Assembly (NCBI GenBank): GCA_950022655.1
Contig: OX465592.1
Span: forward strand, 372,001 to 436,000
Direction: 5' to 3'
From: Alentia gelatinosa
Taxonomy: Eukaryota > Annelida > Polychaeta > Phyllodocida > Polynoidae
DNA: 64,000 nt
The position numbers and the translations under genes are program-made. The notes under the pieces were generated by a model. It was given only the letters and a program-made list of their open reading frames with translations. It was not told the origin of the DNA and did no database searches. Below are positions 11,090 to 19,639 of the stretch, in pieces. How positions within the stretch are numbered: position 1 is the first letter of the stretch; every line of letters begins with the position of its first letter.

Positions 11090-11610
11090 GTAGTATGTGG
11101 GAAGGCTTGTAGTGTGTGGGAGCTCAGTCAGTATTACAGTGAGTATCACATGTTTGTGTCGTAGTGTGTGGGGGCTCAGTCAGTATTACAGTGAGTATCA
11201 CATGTTTGTGTCGTAGTGTGTGGGAGCTCAGTCAGTATTACTGTGAGTATCACATGTTTGTGTCGTAGTGTGGGAGCTCAATGAGTATTACAGTGAGCAT
11301 CGCATGTTTGTGTCGTAGTGTGTGGGGGCTCAGTCAGTATTACAGTGAGTATCACATGTTTGTGTCGTAGTGTGTGGGAGCTCAGTCAGTATTACAGTGA
11401 GCATCACATGTTTGTGTCGTAGTGTGTGGGAGCTCTGTAGGTCAGGGCCTTAGACTACTGTGAGTATCACATGTTTGTGTCGTAGTGTGGGGGCTCAGTG
11501 GGTTCCTGGCCTTAGACTACAGTGAGTATCACATGTTTGTGTCGTGCTGTATTAGAGCTCAATGGGTTCCTGGGCTTACAATATACTGAGTATCACATGT
11601 TTGTGTCTGT
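11090..11610. repeat. 52 bp minisatellite ending at the exon 4 acceptor
   Basis: The unit gtgagtatcacatgtttgtgtcgtag plus tgtgtgggagctcagtcagtattaca is present about 9 times. The last copy (tgagtatcacatgtttgtgtct) runs directly into the gtccacag acceptor of exon 4. Confidence 0.9.
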
Positions 11611-11616
11611 CCACAG

Positions 11617-11726
11617 GAGTGGGAGGACGAGAACCTCAAATGGAATGCCGACCACTACAACGGGATTCGGACTCTGCGCGTTCCCGCCTCCTACGTCTGG
11701 TTACCAGACACGTTCATCTTCAACAA
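11617..11726 (+). CDS. nAChR alpha-type subunit, exon 4 (110 bp, loop A)
   Basis: The acceptor tctgtccacag and donor TTCAACAA|GTAAGC enclose 110 nt, the canonical size. The translation has the EW-x-D-x-x-LKW signature, YNGIRTLRVPASYVWLPD and the loop A region FIFNN. Where alpha subunits usually carry a loop A Tyr (LLYN in alpha-7), this one has Phe (FIFN). The exon ends in phase 2; AA joins T of exon 5 to make Asn. Arrays abut both sides: a 52 bp array ends at the acceptor, and the donor junction is copied downstream at about 11811 and 12369. Confidence 0.93.
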
Positions 11727-11810
11727 GTAAGCTCCGCCCCTCTTCATCCTGTAAGCCACGCCCACTCAACCTTAACCACACCCTTTATAGTATTATCATC
11801 ATTATAATTC

Positions 11811-12388
11811 ACATGTTCATCTTCAATAAGTAAGCCCACCCCTCTGCATGCTGTTAGCTCCGCCCCTCTTCATGGTGTTAGCTCCTCCCCTCTTCATGGT
11901 GTTAGCTCCGCCCCTCTTCCTGCTGTTAGCTCCGCCCCTCTTCATGGTGTTAGCTCCGCCCCTCTTCATGCTGTTAGCTCCGCCCCTCTTCATGGTGTTA
12001 GCGCCGCCCCTCTTCATGCTGTTAGCTCCGCCCCTCTTCAGGCTGTTAGCTCCGCCCCTCCGCATGCTGTTAGCTCCGCCCCTCTTCATGGTGTTAGCTC
12101 CTCCCCTCTTCATGGTGTTAGCTCCGCCCCTCTTCCTGCTGTTAGCTCTACCCCTCTTCATGCTGTTAGCTCCGCCCCTCTTCATGCTGTTAGCTCCGCC
12201 CCTCTTCATGGTGTTAGCGCCGCCCCTCTTTATGCTGTTAGCTCCGCCCCTCTTCAGGCTGTTAGCTCCGCCCCTCCGCATGCTGTTAGCTCCGCCCCTC
12301 TTCATGCTGTTAACTCCTCCCACCCAGCCTTAACCACGCCCTTTGTACTATCATCATCATTATAATTCACACGTTCATCTTCAACAAG
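11811..12388. repeat. 24 bp minisatellite flanked by copies of the exon 4 donor junction
   Basis: About 19 units of TGTTAGCTCCGCCCCTCTTC plus atgg. The exon 4 end with its donor (cacgttcatcttcaacaa|gtaagc) is copied at 11811-11833 (ttcatcttcaataa|gtaagc) and again at 12369-12389 (donor changed to gttttt). The linker taaccacaccctttatagtatt is also duplicated before each copy. Confidence 0.93.
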
Positions 12389-13499
12389 TTTTTTTGTTTA
12401 TTTCGCCTTCGATTATACAATCGCTCTTCCAAGCAACATATGAGGTATTTCGTCAAACAAGGACATTTACATGACAGTGATTCGATAATTGAGTAGCAGC
12501 AGGCAGCGTGTGTAGGTCATCCGGTCATAGCTACATAATATTATACATCTACTATATTCTCTGAACGTCTGAGGAAAGTGACTTGAGTTTTACTCTGTAA
12601 AAAGTAACTTCTTAGAATTTATATATATCTTAATATAGAATTATCGTAATATTGATTTATGAATTAAAAAAAAGACTAGCATAGTGACCCCCGACCTTTT
12701 AAGTTAGATATGTGTTCTACAACACTAAAAGGTGTAAAATGTATCAAGAGATTCACCAATTACTGTTTGTGAGAAGGGTCCACAATTAATACCGGAGTTT
12801 CTATCAAACCTCCCACGACAGTTTTCTTCTGAGGAAACTGGATTTCCAAAAGTTCACATCGCGATCAAAGCTGGTTTTTCTTCTTTCAAACCGCAATTGA
12901 TGAAAGGTCTTTAAGTCGGGTGAAGATTCCCGCCTTCATCCACTTTAATTAACCCCCCTCCGCCCCCCGCCCCCTTATGAATAAAGACGCCATCTAGTGG
13001 CGCGTCATGGCGGCATCTGTAAGCTTCCGCTTCCGCTTCCTCCCAGACGGAATGCCGGGATCGGGGGCGGCACAGAACACGGACGACGATGTGGGTTTTA
13101 GTTGAGACTCGTGTAATAGAGGTCGTTAAGTAGAACGTGAGGGCGGGTCTCAATCAACTCATTTAGAAGGACAAGTTCTCCGCGGACAAGTTCTCCGCGG
13201 AGTCATCCAAAACGGGAAGAATCCCACTGGGTTTTAGTTGTAGTTCCCATAGAAGTGATCAAGTGAAAGTTCCATGAACAACTTTGGTGATAACAAAACA
13301 GAAAAGAGTGAGAGAAAACGTAGTTATTACCATACACCTATGGCTGAACATGTATGAAATACTGCCCGCTGCTAGGGGTGTAGTATAAATAATGTTCGCA
13401 CCCGCTGTGACAGTGGGCCGTAGTGAATTGCAGTAGTCTTTGTGGTCTTTATAAAGTTGATAAAAGGGCGTTTTAAATGATTGGGAGGTGTATAGTAAT
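12389..13499. other. Intron 4 sequence, no gene seen
   Basis: Holds a reversed family F fragment (about 12590-12740, gtgacccccgaccttttaagt), a 15 bp duplication (acaagttctccgcgg, 13171-13200) and a CTCF-like motif near 12990. A minus-strand ORF at 12911-13153 lacks family resemblance and is probably spurious. Confidence 0.45.
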
Positions 13500-13660
13500 A
13501 AGAAAACGTAGTGACTGAGCCTGTACAGTGTCCGTCTCGGTCATTTGATGAAAAAATACGGCCCTCCCACCTGCGGTGTCGGGCCGTATTTTCATCATCA
13601 AATGACCTCGAACGGCCACCTGTACGGGCTCAGTAACCACGTTTTCTCATTCTCTCACGA
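13500..13660. mobile_element. Long foldback element in nAChR intron 4
   Basis: Left arm agaaaacgtagtgactgagc..catttgatgaaaaaatacggcc and right arm ggccgtattttcatcatcaaatg..gctcagtaaccacgttttct are imperfect reverse complements of about 70 bp around a short GC-rich centre (ctcccacctgcggtgtc). A left-arm relative is at 44950-44985. Confidence 0.75.
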
Positions 13661-13849
13661 GGTCTTTTGTCAAAGGCGGAGGGACATATTAATGGGACAA
13701 AACGTACATGAGATAAAAACAGAAAGCAAGTCTTTTTGGTTTCGTTGTTCTCCACCTCGTTTGAATGCGCCGTGACATTCACTCGGCTGTCGTCTTGTTC
13801 ATATCACTCTGTATCAAACTCATGGAGTACCAAGACTGGCCAAAACTCA

Positions 13850-13957
13850 ATGAAAATAACTTGGTCCGCACTCCACCTCATGTAATTCACGCAGCTTTGC
13901 TTCGTGAATTGCTCTGCGGTCAAACTCAGTGGAGTACGGACCAAGTTATTTTCATCT
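13850..13957. mobile_element. Foldback MITE head, family B
   Basis: atgaaaataacttggtccgc at the left is mirrored by gcggaccaagttattttcat (one mismatch) at the right, with a second nested pair (aattcacgcagc / gcttcgtgaatt). Confidence 0.75.
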
Positions 13958-14094
13958 CTGCCTTCAGCATTGGGATGTATCTGATCAGTAATTTTACCGT
14001 GTATTTTTAACGTGCGAACACAGTTAGCCAGTTTCCGTATAATATTCAATGATCAATTATTAATGCTTTACTCTGTACTTCTTACTCCCCACAA

Positions 14095-14659
14095 CTTCCC
14101 ACCACACCCACACTGATGACGTGACCACACCCACACTGATGACGTGACCACACACAAACTGATGACGTGACCACACACACACTGATGACGTGACCACACA
14201 CACACACTGATGACGTGACCACACACACACTGATGACGTGACCACACACACACTGATGACGTGACCACACACACACACACACACTGATGACGTGACCACA
14301 CACACACACACACACACTGATGACGTGACCACACACACACTGATGACGTGACCACACACACACACTGATGACGTGACCACACACACACACTGATGACGTG
14401 ACCACACACACACACTGATGACGTGACCACACACCCACACTGATGACGTGACCACACACCCACACTGATGACGTGACCACACACACCCCCACACTGATGA
14501 CGTCACCGCACACCCACACTGGTGACGTGACCACACCCACACTGATGACGTGACCACACACACACACTGATGACGTGACCACACACACACACTGATGACG
14601 TGACCACACACACACACTGATGACGTCACCACACACACCCCCACACTGATGACGTCACC
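14095..14659. repeat. About 25-31 bp minisatellite abutting the exon 5 acceptor
   Basis: The unit CACTGATGACGTGACCAC plus a variable (CA)n tract occurs about 21 times. The last copy (cactgatgacgtcaccg) is followed by cacacag, the exon 5 acceptor. The exon start (cacag|TGCTGACGACGGCTCCAC) resembles the unit. TGACGTGA/TGACGTCA strings are CRE-like but are probably incidental to the repeat. Confidence 0.93.
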
Positions 14660-14667
14660 GCACACAG

Positions 14668-15206
14668 TGCTGACGACGGCTCCACGGGATTCATGCAGGG
14701 CGTGTACGTGTCGCTCAACTTCACCGGCACCGTGCTGTGGCCGGTCCCGGTCAAGCTCAAGTCCTCGTGTAAGGTGGACATCACCTACTTCCCGTTCGAC
14801 GACCAGAAGTGCATCCTGCGCTTCGGGTCGTGGATCTACTCGGGACAGTGGATGGACTTCCGCAGCTCCATCGAGGACGTGGACCTGAGTTACTACATCG
14901 ACAACAGCGAGTGGGAGCTGCTGAGCATCACCTTCCAGAAGGGCGTGCGCAAGTACGTGTGCTGCCCGGAGCCGCACCCGGACCTGACGTACACGCTGCA
15001 CATCCGGCGCCGCACCTTCTTCTACATCTTCAACATCATCGTGCCGTGCGTCATGCTGTCCGTGCTCACGCTGCTCACCTTCTGGCTGCCCACCACCTGC
15101 GGCGAGAAGATCTCGCTCGGACTCTCCGTCTTCCTGGCCTTCTCCATGTTTATGCTGCTCATCGCCGAGGAGGTGCCCGCTACGTCAGAGTCGGTGCCGC
15201 TCATCG
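14668..15206 (+). CDS. nAChR alpha-type subunit, exon 5 (Cys loop, loops B and C, M1, M2)
   Basis: 539 nt between acceptor gcacacag and donor CTCATCG|GTAGGT. It reads ADDGSTGFMQG, then the Cys loop with 13 residues between Cys (C-KVDITYFPFDDQK-C), GSWIYSGQW with the loop B Trp, and YVCCPEPHPD with the vicinal Cys pair that defines an alpha-type subunit. M1 (FYIFNIIVPCVMLSVL..) and M2 follow. M2 begins GEKISLGLSVFLAF, with Glu at -1' and Leu at 9', as expected for a cation-selective nAChR. The frame continues AEEVPATSESVPLI, the linker to M3. NFTG is a possible glycosylation site. The second loop C Tyr is replaced by His, and a Cys precedes GEK. GC content is far above the introns. Confidence 0.96.
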
Positions 15207-15228
15207 GTAGGTGACGTCATCGGTAGGG
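15201..15228 (+). repeat. Direct duplication of the exon 5 donor junction
   Basis: TCATCG|GTAGGTGACG is followed 16 bp later by TCATCG|GTAGGGGACG, so two equivalent donors lie 16 nt apart. Use of the second would shift the frame. Confidence 0.75.
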
Positions 15229-15240
15229 GACGCACTGCGG

Positions 15241-16080
15241 GGCGCTCGGCACTAGGTGGCGCCACGCCGGTGGACGCGGCGTCCCCGACGTGGCGCCATC
15301 TTGTGGATAGAACACAGTACTAAAAAGGTGGAGCAGGACAGGGGGAAGGGACCGAAAGACGCATGGGAGATGAGTAATGAAAGGAGATGCATGGGAGATG
15401 AATGAAATAACGAGAGAATAGTTTCCGTAGCATTACTGAATTCTAGATGTAGAACTAATTCAACAACGTTCGATTGTCAGTAGCATTGGAAATCTTACAT
15501 AGAAATAACGACGCATATAATGAGTGAACTTGCGGTTGAGTTGGTTTGATGTATTGCAGGGATGCTTGGCACCAAATGGCACCACACCGGCGGACGCTGG
15601 GCACAGGCAGCGTTCCCCGATGTGGCGCCATCTTGTGGATAGAACACAGTATTAAAAAGGTAGAGAAGGACAGGGGAAAAGGACATAAACATGCATGGAA
15701 AATTAATATAAAGAACAACTAGTTAGCATAGGATCCCTGAATTCTAGATGTAGAACTAATTCAACAATGGCGCAATAGTAGCATTGGAAATCTTAAATAG
15801 AATTAACGATGCACATAATGAGTGAACTTGGCGCCATCTTGTGGATAGAATACAGTACTAAAAAGGTGGAGCAGGACAGGGGGAGGGACCGAAAGACGCA
15901 TGGGAGATGAGTAATGAAAGGAGACGCATGGGAGATGAATGAAATAACGAGAGAATAGTTTCTATAGGATTACTGAATTCTAGATGTAGAACTAGTTCGA
16001 TTGTCTGTAGCATTGGAAATCTTACATAGAAATAATGATGCATATAATATAATAAGTGAACTTGCGATTGAGTTGGTTGG
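15241..16080. repeat. Three tandem copies of a unit of up to about 320 bp in intron 5
   Basis: Landmarks gcgccatcttgtggatagaa, cagtactaaaaaggtggagc, ctgaattctagatgtagaac and cataatgagtgaacttg recur from 15241, 15561 and 15830. The third copy lacks the front part. Copies are moderately diverged. Confidence 0.85.
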
Positions 16081-16218
16081 ACTGTATATCTTGGCGTTAA
16101 CTCGGGTGTTTTGAAACAGCTTGAACTCTCTCTCTCAGTTATACTAGACACTATATACTAAAGTTTGTTTTAAGCATGACCACAAATAAATAATATGGAG
16201 GAAACCTATGAAAGTGTA

Positions 16219-16486
16219 GGGTCAGAGCTTGATCCCATCTCGTTTGAATCGCTACGTAATTCATGTGGCTTCGTCTTTTGAATTACTACGCGATTCAGAT
16301 CAAGCTCTGACCGTCAACTTGAATAGGTTTCTGAATTTATCTCACCCCTCACATTGACTCATGGGCTAACATTTGTCACATAATCCTCAATTGAGTCTTT
16401 GTTTCTAAATACTCCATTGGCGTTGGATACGAGCTCCAAATATTAAGTCTATGAGGAAAGAACACCAGGGGTGAGATAATAAACAA
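16219..16486. mobile_element. MITE, family A with foldback head, in intron 5
   Basis: Head arms gtcagagcttgatcccatct..gaatcgctacgtaattca and tgaattactacgcgattc..gatcaagctctgac pair with each other. The body runs from tttatctcacccc to ccaggggtgagataat. Confidence 0.7.
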
Positions 16487-16603
16487 AGACTTTGGTTTGA
16501 GGAATGTGATTTTCTTTGGCGTGAAGTTTGAGTTGAGGTTTTGTTATTAACGCTCCACGTACGGTGGCGCCGCCTGTTGATTTATGTCTCTTTATGACGT
16601 CAG

Positions 16604-16797
16604 GGATCTACCTGACGACAGTTATGACGATGACGTCACTGTCGGTCGTCATGGCCGTACTTGTCATCAACATCTATAACCGCGGCTCCAAAGCTCGCCG
16701 CGCCCCCAGGTGGATAAAAGTGTTGGTGCTGAACTGGATCTGCCGCATGTTGAGAATGACACACGACATCGAGCGACTGGCGCAGACCATCAAACTC
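16604..16797 (+). CDS. nAChR alpha-type subunit, exon 6 (M3 and start of cytoplasmic loop)
   Basis: The acceptor ttatgacgtcag|GG (phase 1) and donor AAACTC|GTAAGT (phase 0) give 194 nt. It codes M3 (IYLTTVMTMTSLSVVMAVLV), then INIYNRGSKARRAPRW and the conserved VLVLNWICRMLRM, followed by THDIERLAQTIKL. The last 55 nt and the donor form part of a 114 bp unit repeated six times with no stop codon, so the frame stays open from the exon to 17502. The donor at 16798 is the first of six equivalent ones. Which is used cannot be told from DNA. Confidence 0.93.
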
Positions 16798-17390
16798 GTA
16801 AGTCGTAGATCTCTCTTTACCCTAAAGTATGATTCATGTACCTCACAGGGTGTTTGCCGCATGTTGAGAATGACACACGACATCGAGCGACTGGCGCAGA
16901 CCATCAAACTCGTAAGTCGTAGATCTCTCTTTACCCTAAAGTATGATTCATGTACCTCACAGGGTGTTTGCCGCATGTTGAGAATGACACACGACATCGA
17001 GCGACTGGCGCAGACCATCAAACTCGTAAGTCGTAGATCTCTCTTTACCCTAAAGTATGATTCATGTACCTCACAGGGTGTTTGCCGCATGTTGAGAATG
17101 ACGCACGACATCGAACGACTGGCGCAGACCATCAAACTCGTAAGTCGTAGATCTCTCTTTACCCTAAAGTATGATTCATGTACCTCACAGGGTGTTTGCC
17201 GCATGTTGAGAATGACGCACGACATCGAGCGACTGGCGCAGACCATCAAACTCGTAAGTTGTAGATCTCTCTTTACCCTAAAGTGTGATTCATGTACCTC
17301 ACAGGGTGTTTGCCGCATGTTGAGAATGACACACGACATCGAGCGACTGGCGCAGACCATCAAACTCGTAAGTCGTAGATCTCTCTTGAG
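16743..17390 (+). repeat. 114 bp in-frame minisatellite seeded by the exon 6 donor junction (six copies)
   Basis: Units start at 16743, 16857, 16971, 17085, 17199 and 17313, exactly 114 bp (38 codons) apart, the last truncated near 17390. Each has exon 6 end CRMLRMTHDIERLAQTIKL, donor CTC|GTAAGT, 51 nt ending gtacctcacag, then GGTGTTTG. Each downstream unit is therefore a 63 nt potential exon (21 aa, phase 0 at both ends) between an acceptor-like and a donor site. Copies differ by a handful of substitutions; no indels or stops. Confidence 0.96.
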
Positions 17391-17509
17391 AAGCCATCGT
17401 TGTGGTGCAATTACTTCACGTACCATTTATACCACTTTGAGATGTCCATTATCAGTAAAATCAGCCCTAAAGGCGTATTTAATAATTTGGCTCGAAAATT
17501 AAAACCCAT

Positions 17510-17930
17510 GTTGTTTTCCTGAAATTTGAATATGGTGATCTCTAATTGTTGTAGAACTCACATTGAACTAAAAATCGAGGATCACCATTCTGGTTCTTTT
17601 TTTATTTAGAGGTCAATATTATGATCTTTTTATGATAGAATATATGGAAATTCCATCAAGTTGTTAATCACCGAGTATAACCCATGTAATGTATAGTATA
17701 ACACAGTTAGGCTTAAAATTCATAAGTCACCTTCCTTGTTATTGAGAGAATTAAGGAAAACCATATTTTTCAATGCATCTCATATGTAAATCAAACAAAT
17801 GTAACTTGACATCTTTCCCCAATAAGGTTGAATGAACTGGAAAAATACATTAAATCTACTCATTTAGAATCAGAATGACTTACAAAGAACCAGATTTGAC
17901 TGATGATAAACAATATCTAAAAATCAATAA
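17510..17930 (+). mobile_element. MITE-like element, family F, in nAChR intron 6
   Basis: Colinear with 7430-7890 (tggtgatctctaattgttgt, atcgaggatcaccattctgg, ctactcatttagaatcagaa). The right end is lost where the pyrimidine array begins. Confidence 0.55.
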
Positions 17931-17944
17931 TATATTGTTTTTCT

Positions 17945-18700
17945 TTCTCTCCCCCGCTGTCTCTCCCCCGCTCTGTCTCTGTTCCACTCTCTCCCCCGCT
18001 CTATCCCTGCCTCTATTTTCCCTCACTCTCTCTCCCCCGCTCTCTCTCCCGCTATATCCCTGCCTCTATTTTCCCTCCCCGCTCTCTCCCCCGCTCTATC
18101 CCTGCCTCTATTTTCCCTCACTCTCTCTACCCCGCTACACCTCGCTCTGTCTCTGCCTCTATTTTCCCTCACTCTCTCTACCCCGCTACACCTCGCTCTG
18201 TCTCCTCTGTTTTCCCTCACTCTCTCTACCCCGCTACACCTCGCTCTGTCTCTGCCTCTATTTTCCCTCACTCTCTCTACCCCGCTACAACTCGCTCTGT
18301 CTCTGCCTCTATTTTCCCTCACTCTCTCTACCCCGCTACACCTCGCTCTGTCTCCTCTGTTTTCCCTCACTCTCTCTACCCCGCTACACCTCGCTCTGTC
18401 TCTGCCTCTATTTTCCCTCACTCTCTCTACCCCGCTACACCTCGCTCTGTCTCCTCTGTTTTCCCTCACTCTCTCTACCCCGCTACACCTCGCTCTGTCT
18501 CTGCCTCTATTTTCCCTCACTCTCTCTACCCCGCTACAACTCGCTCTGTCTCTGCCTCTATTTTCCCTCCCCGCTCTCTCCCCCGCTCTATCCCTGCCTC
18601 TTTTTTCCCTCACTCTCTCTACCCCGCTACACCTCGCTCTGTCTCTGCCTCTATTTCCCCCGACCTCTTTCTACCCCCTCTCGTCTCCGCTCCGTCCGTT
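17945..18700. repeat. 51/48 bp pyrimidine minisatellite leading into the exon 7 acceptor
   Basis: The unit CTCACTCTCTCTACCCCGCT plus acacctcgctctgtctctgcctctattttcc is present about 14 times. One strand is almost pure pyrimidine, so the array is in effect a polypyrimidine tract about 750 nt long before cgttcacag. The ORF running into exon 7 is incidental. Confidence 0.93.
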
Positions 18701-18705
18701 CACAG

Positions 18706-19500
18706 AGTAACGAGGAGGAGGACCGATACGAATGCGAGGCTCACAACTACCGGAAGTTGCAGGTGGAGGCGGAGGAAGCGGCGCGCCCCCCGATCTCCGA
18801 CCCCCTACGCCACATGGCGGGCACGCCCTCCTCGCCCCCGATGACCTTGTCGCCCAGTGACAGTGACCTTGACGACCTGTCTAAGCGCTTCACCCGCATG
18901 TCCTACAAACCCCACTCCTCCTCCTCCTCCTCCCAGCGAGAAGCGCTCGTCCACCGGAACCGGAACGGCATGGGGCCTTCCGTTTCCGGTCTGCAGAACG
19001 CCGCCATGTCGGCCGACCCGCCCGAGGCGCCCCCTGCCGAGGAACCCGTGTGGTTACCACGTGACCTGTCCGCGGAGACCGGTGGCGCCCCCGTGCGGTT
19101 CACCGTCAACGACGACATAGAGGAAGTGACGTCACTGGGCTACGCGGGGGCGCGTGCGCAGGCGGAAGCGGTGGTGGTGACGCCCCCTAGTGAGGACAGT
19201 TTAACGCCACAGTCGGCCGCTGGGGGCGCTGAGTCGGCGGCGGCGCGCGTGCGCAGGAAACAGGAAACGCTGTCTAATCTCGTGGCCGACTCGTGTCAAC
19301 GCGAGAAGGCGCTCATCTCGCGGAAGCAGATGATCGTCGAGTGGCAGACGATCGCGACTGTCATCGACCGCCTGCTCTTCTGGATCTTCCTGCTGGGGAC
19401 GATCGTGGCCTACATCGTCATCCTCATCGTGGTGCCGGGCTCCAAACCCACCTACACAGACGACATCCTGCCCATCCACCTGCTGAAACGCAACTCCTGA
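18706..19500 (+). CDS. nAChR alpha-type subunit, exon 7 (M3-M4 loop, M4, C terminus)
   Basis: Acceptor ccgtccgttcacag|AGT (phase 0); TGA at 19498-19500. The first two thirds is a long cytoplasmic loop rich in Glu, Pro and Ser (SNEEEDRYECEAHNYRK, SSPPMTLSPSDSDLDDL, a poly-Ser run), likely disordered with possible phosphorylation and trafficking signals. It is followed by the amphipathic segment before M4 (ISRKQMIVEWQTIATVIDR) and M4 (LLFWIFLLGTIVAYIVILIVV), then a short extracellular tail ending KRNS. EWQ-x-x-A-x-V-x-DRLLFWIF is the standard nAChR M4 signature. A pyrimidine-rich array of about 750 bp ends at its acceptor. Confidence 0.95.
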   Translation, partial: SNEEEDRYECEAHNYRKLQVEAEEAARPPISDPLRHMAGTPSSPPMTLSPSDSDLDDLSKRFTRMSYKPHSSSSSSQREALVHRNRNGMGPSVSGLQNAAMSADPPEAPPAEEPVWLPRDLSAETGGAPVRFTVNDDIEEVTSLGYAGARAQAEAVVVTPPSEDSLTPQSAAGGAESAAARVRRKQETLSNLVADSCQREKALISRKQMIVEWQTIATVIDRLLFWIFLLGTIVAYIVILIVVPGSKPTYTDDILPIHLLKRNS

Positions 19501-19571
19501 TTGGCGGTCTCCACCAAGCAGTCGCTCACTTTGAAGTGAACTGAGACGCGGCCCGCCATTGGTGGTTAGTC

Positions 19572-19577
19572 AATAAA
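19572..19577 (+). promoter_or_regulatory. Poly(A) signal of the nAChR gene
   Basis: AATAAA lies about 70 nt after the stop codon and is the first such hexamer downstream of it. This would give a very short 3' UTR; longer forms are possible. Confidence 0.55.
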
Positions 19578-19639
19578 AGACGATCTGTGATTGGTGCAAA
19601 TCTACGCCCCGGAGGGACTTCTATAAAACTGCATCGAGA

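Larger units (their letters stand above)
4616..19577 (+). other. Gene span: nicotinic acetylcholine receptor alpha-type subunit (six clear coding exons)
   Basis: Joining 4616-4764, 7957-8001, 11617-11726, 14668-15206, 16604-16797 and 18706-19500 gives one uninterrupted reading frame with consensus GT/AG borders at every junction. The product is a Cys-loop ligand-gated ion channel subunit: extracellular ligand-binding domain with a 13-residue Cys loop, vicinal cysteines in loop C (alpha-type), M1-M3, a long cytoplasmic loop, and M4 followed by a short tail. It would sit in the plasma membrane as part of a pentamer. The 45 bp and 110 bp exons are hallmark sizes of animal nAChR genes. Adding candidate exon 2707-2797 gives 1923 nt, 640 aa, longer than the usual 450-550 aa because of the M3-M4 loop. 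I infer an alpha-7/9/10-like invertebrate subunit; the exact orthologue is not determined. Confidence 0.93.

Noticed and set aside
14095..14650. Cluster of CRE (TGACGTCA) transcription factor sites
   Set aside because: The motif is part of the array unit, so its recurrence does not by itself indicate regulation.
14060..15001. Minus-strand 313-codon ORF overlapping exon 5
   Set aside because: It is antisense to a proven exon plus the repeated CACACTGATGACGTGAC array; the open frame reflects GC-rich third positions and repeat structure.
16674..17426. Minus-strand 250-codon ORF over the exon 6 repeats
   Set aside because: Antisense shadow of the 114 bp array, whose length is a multiple of 3.
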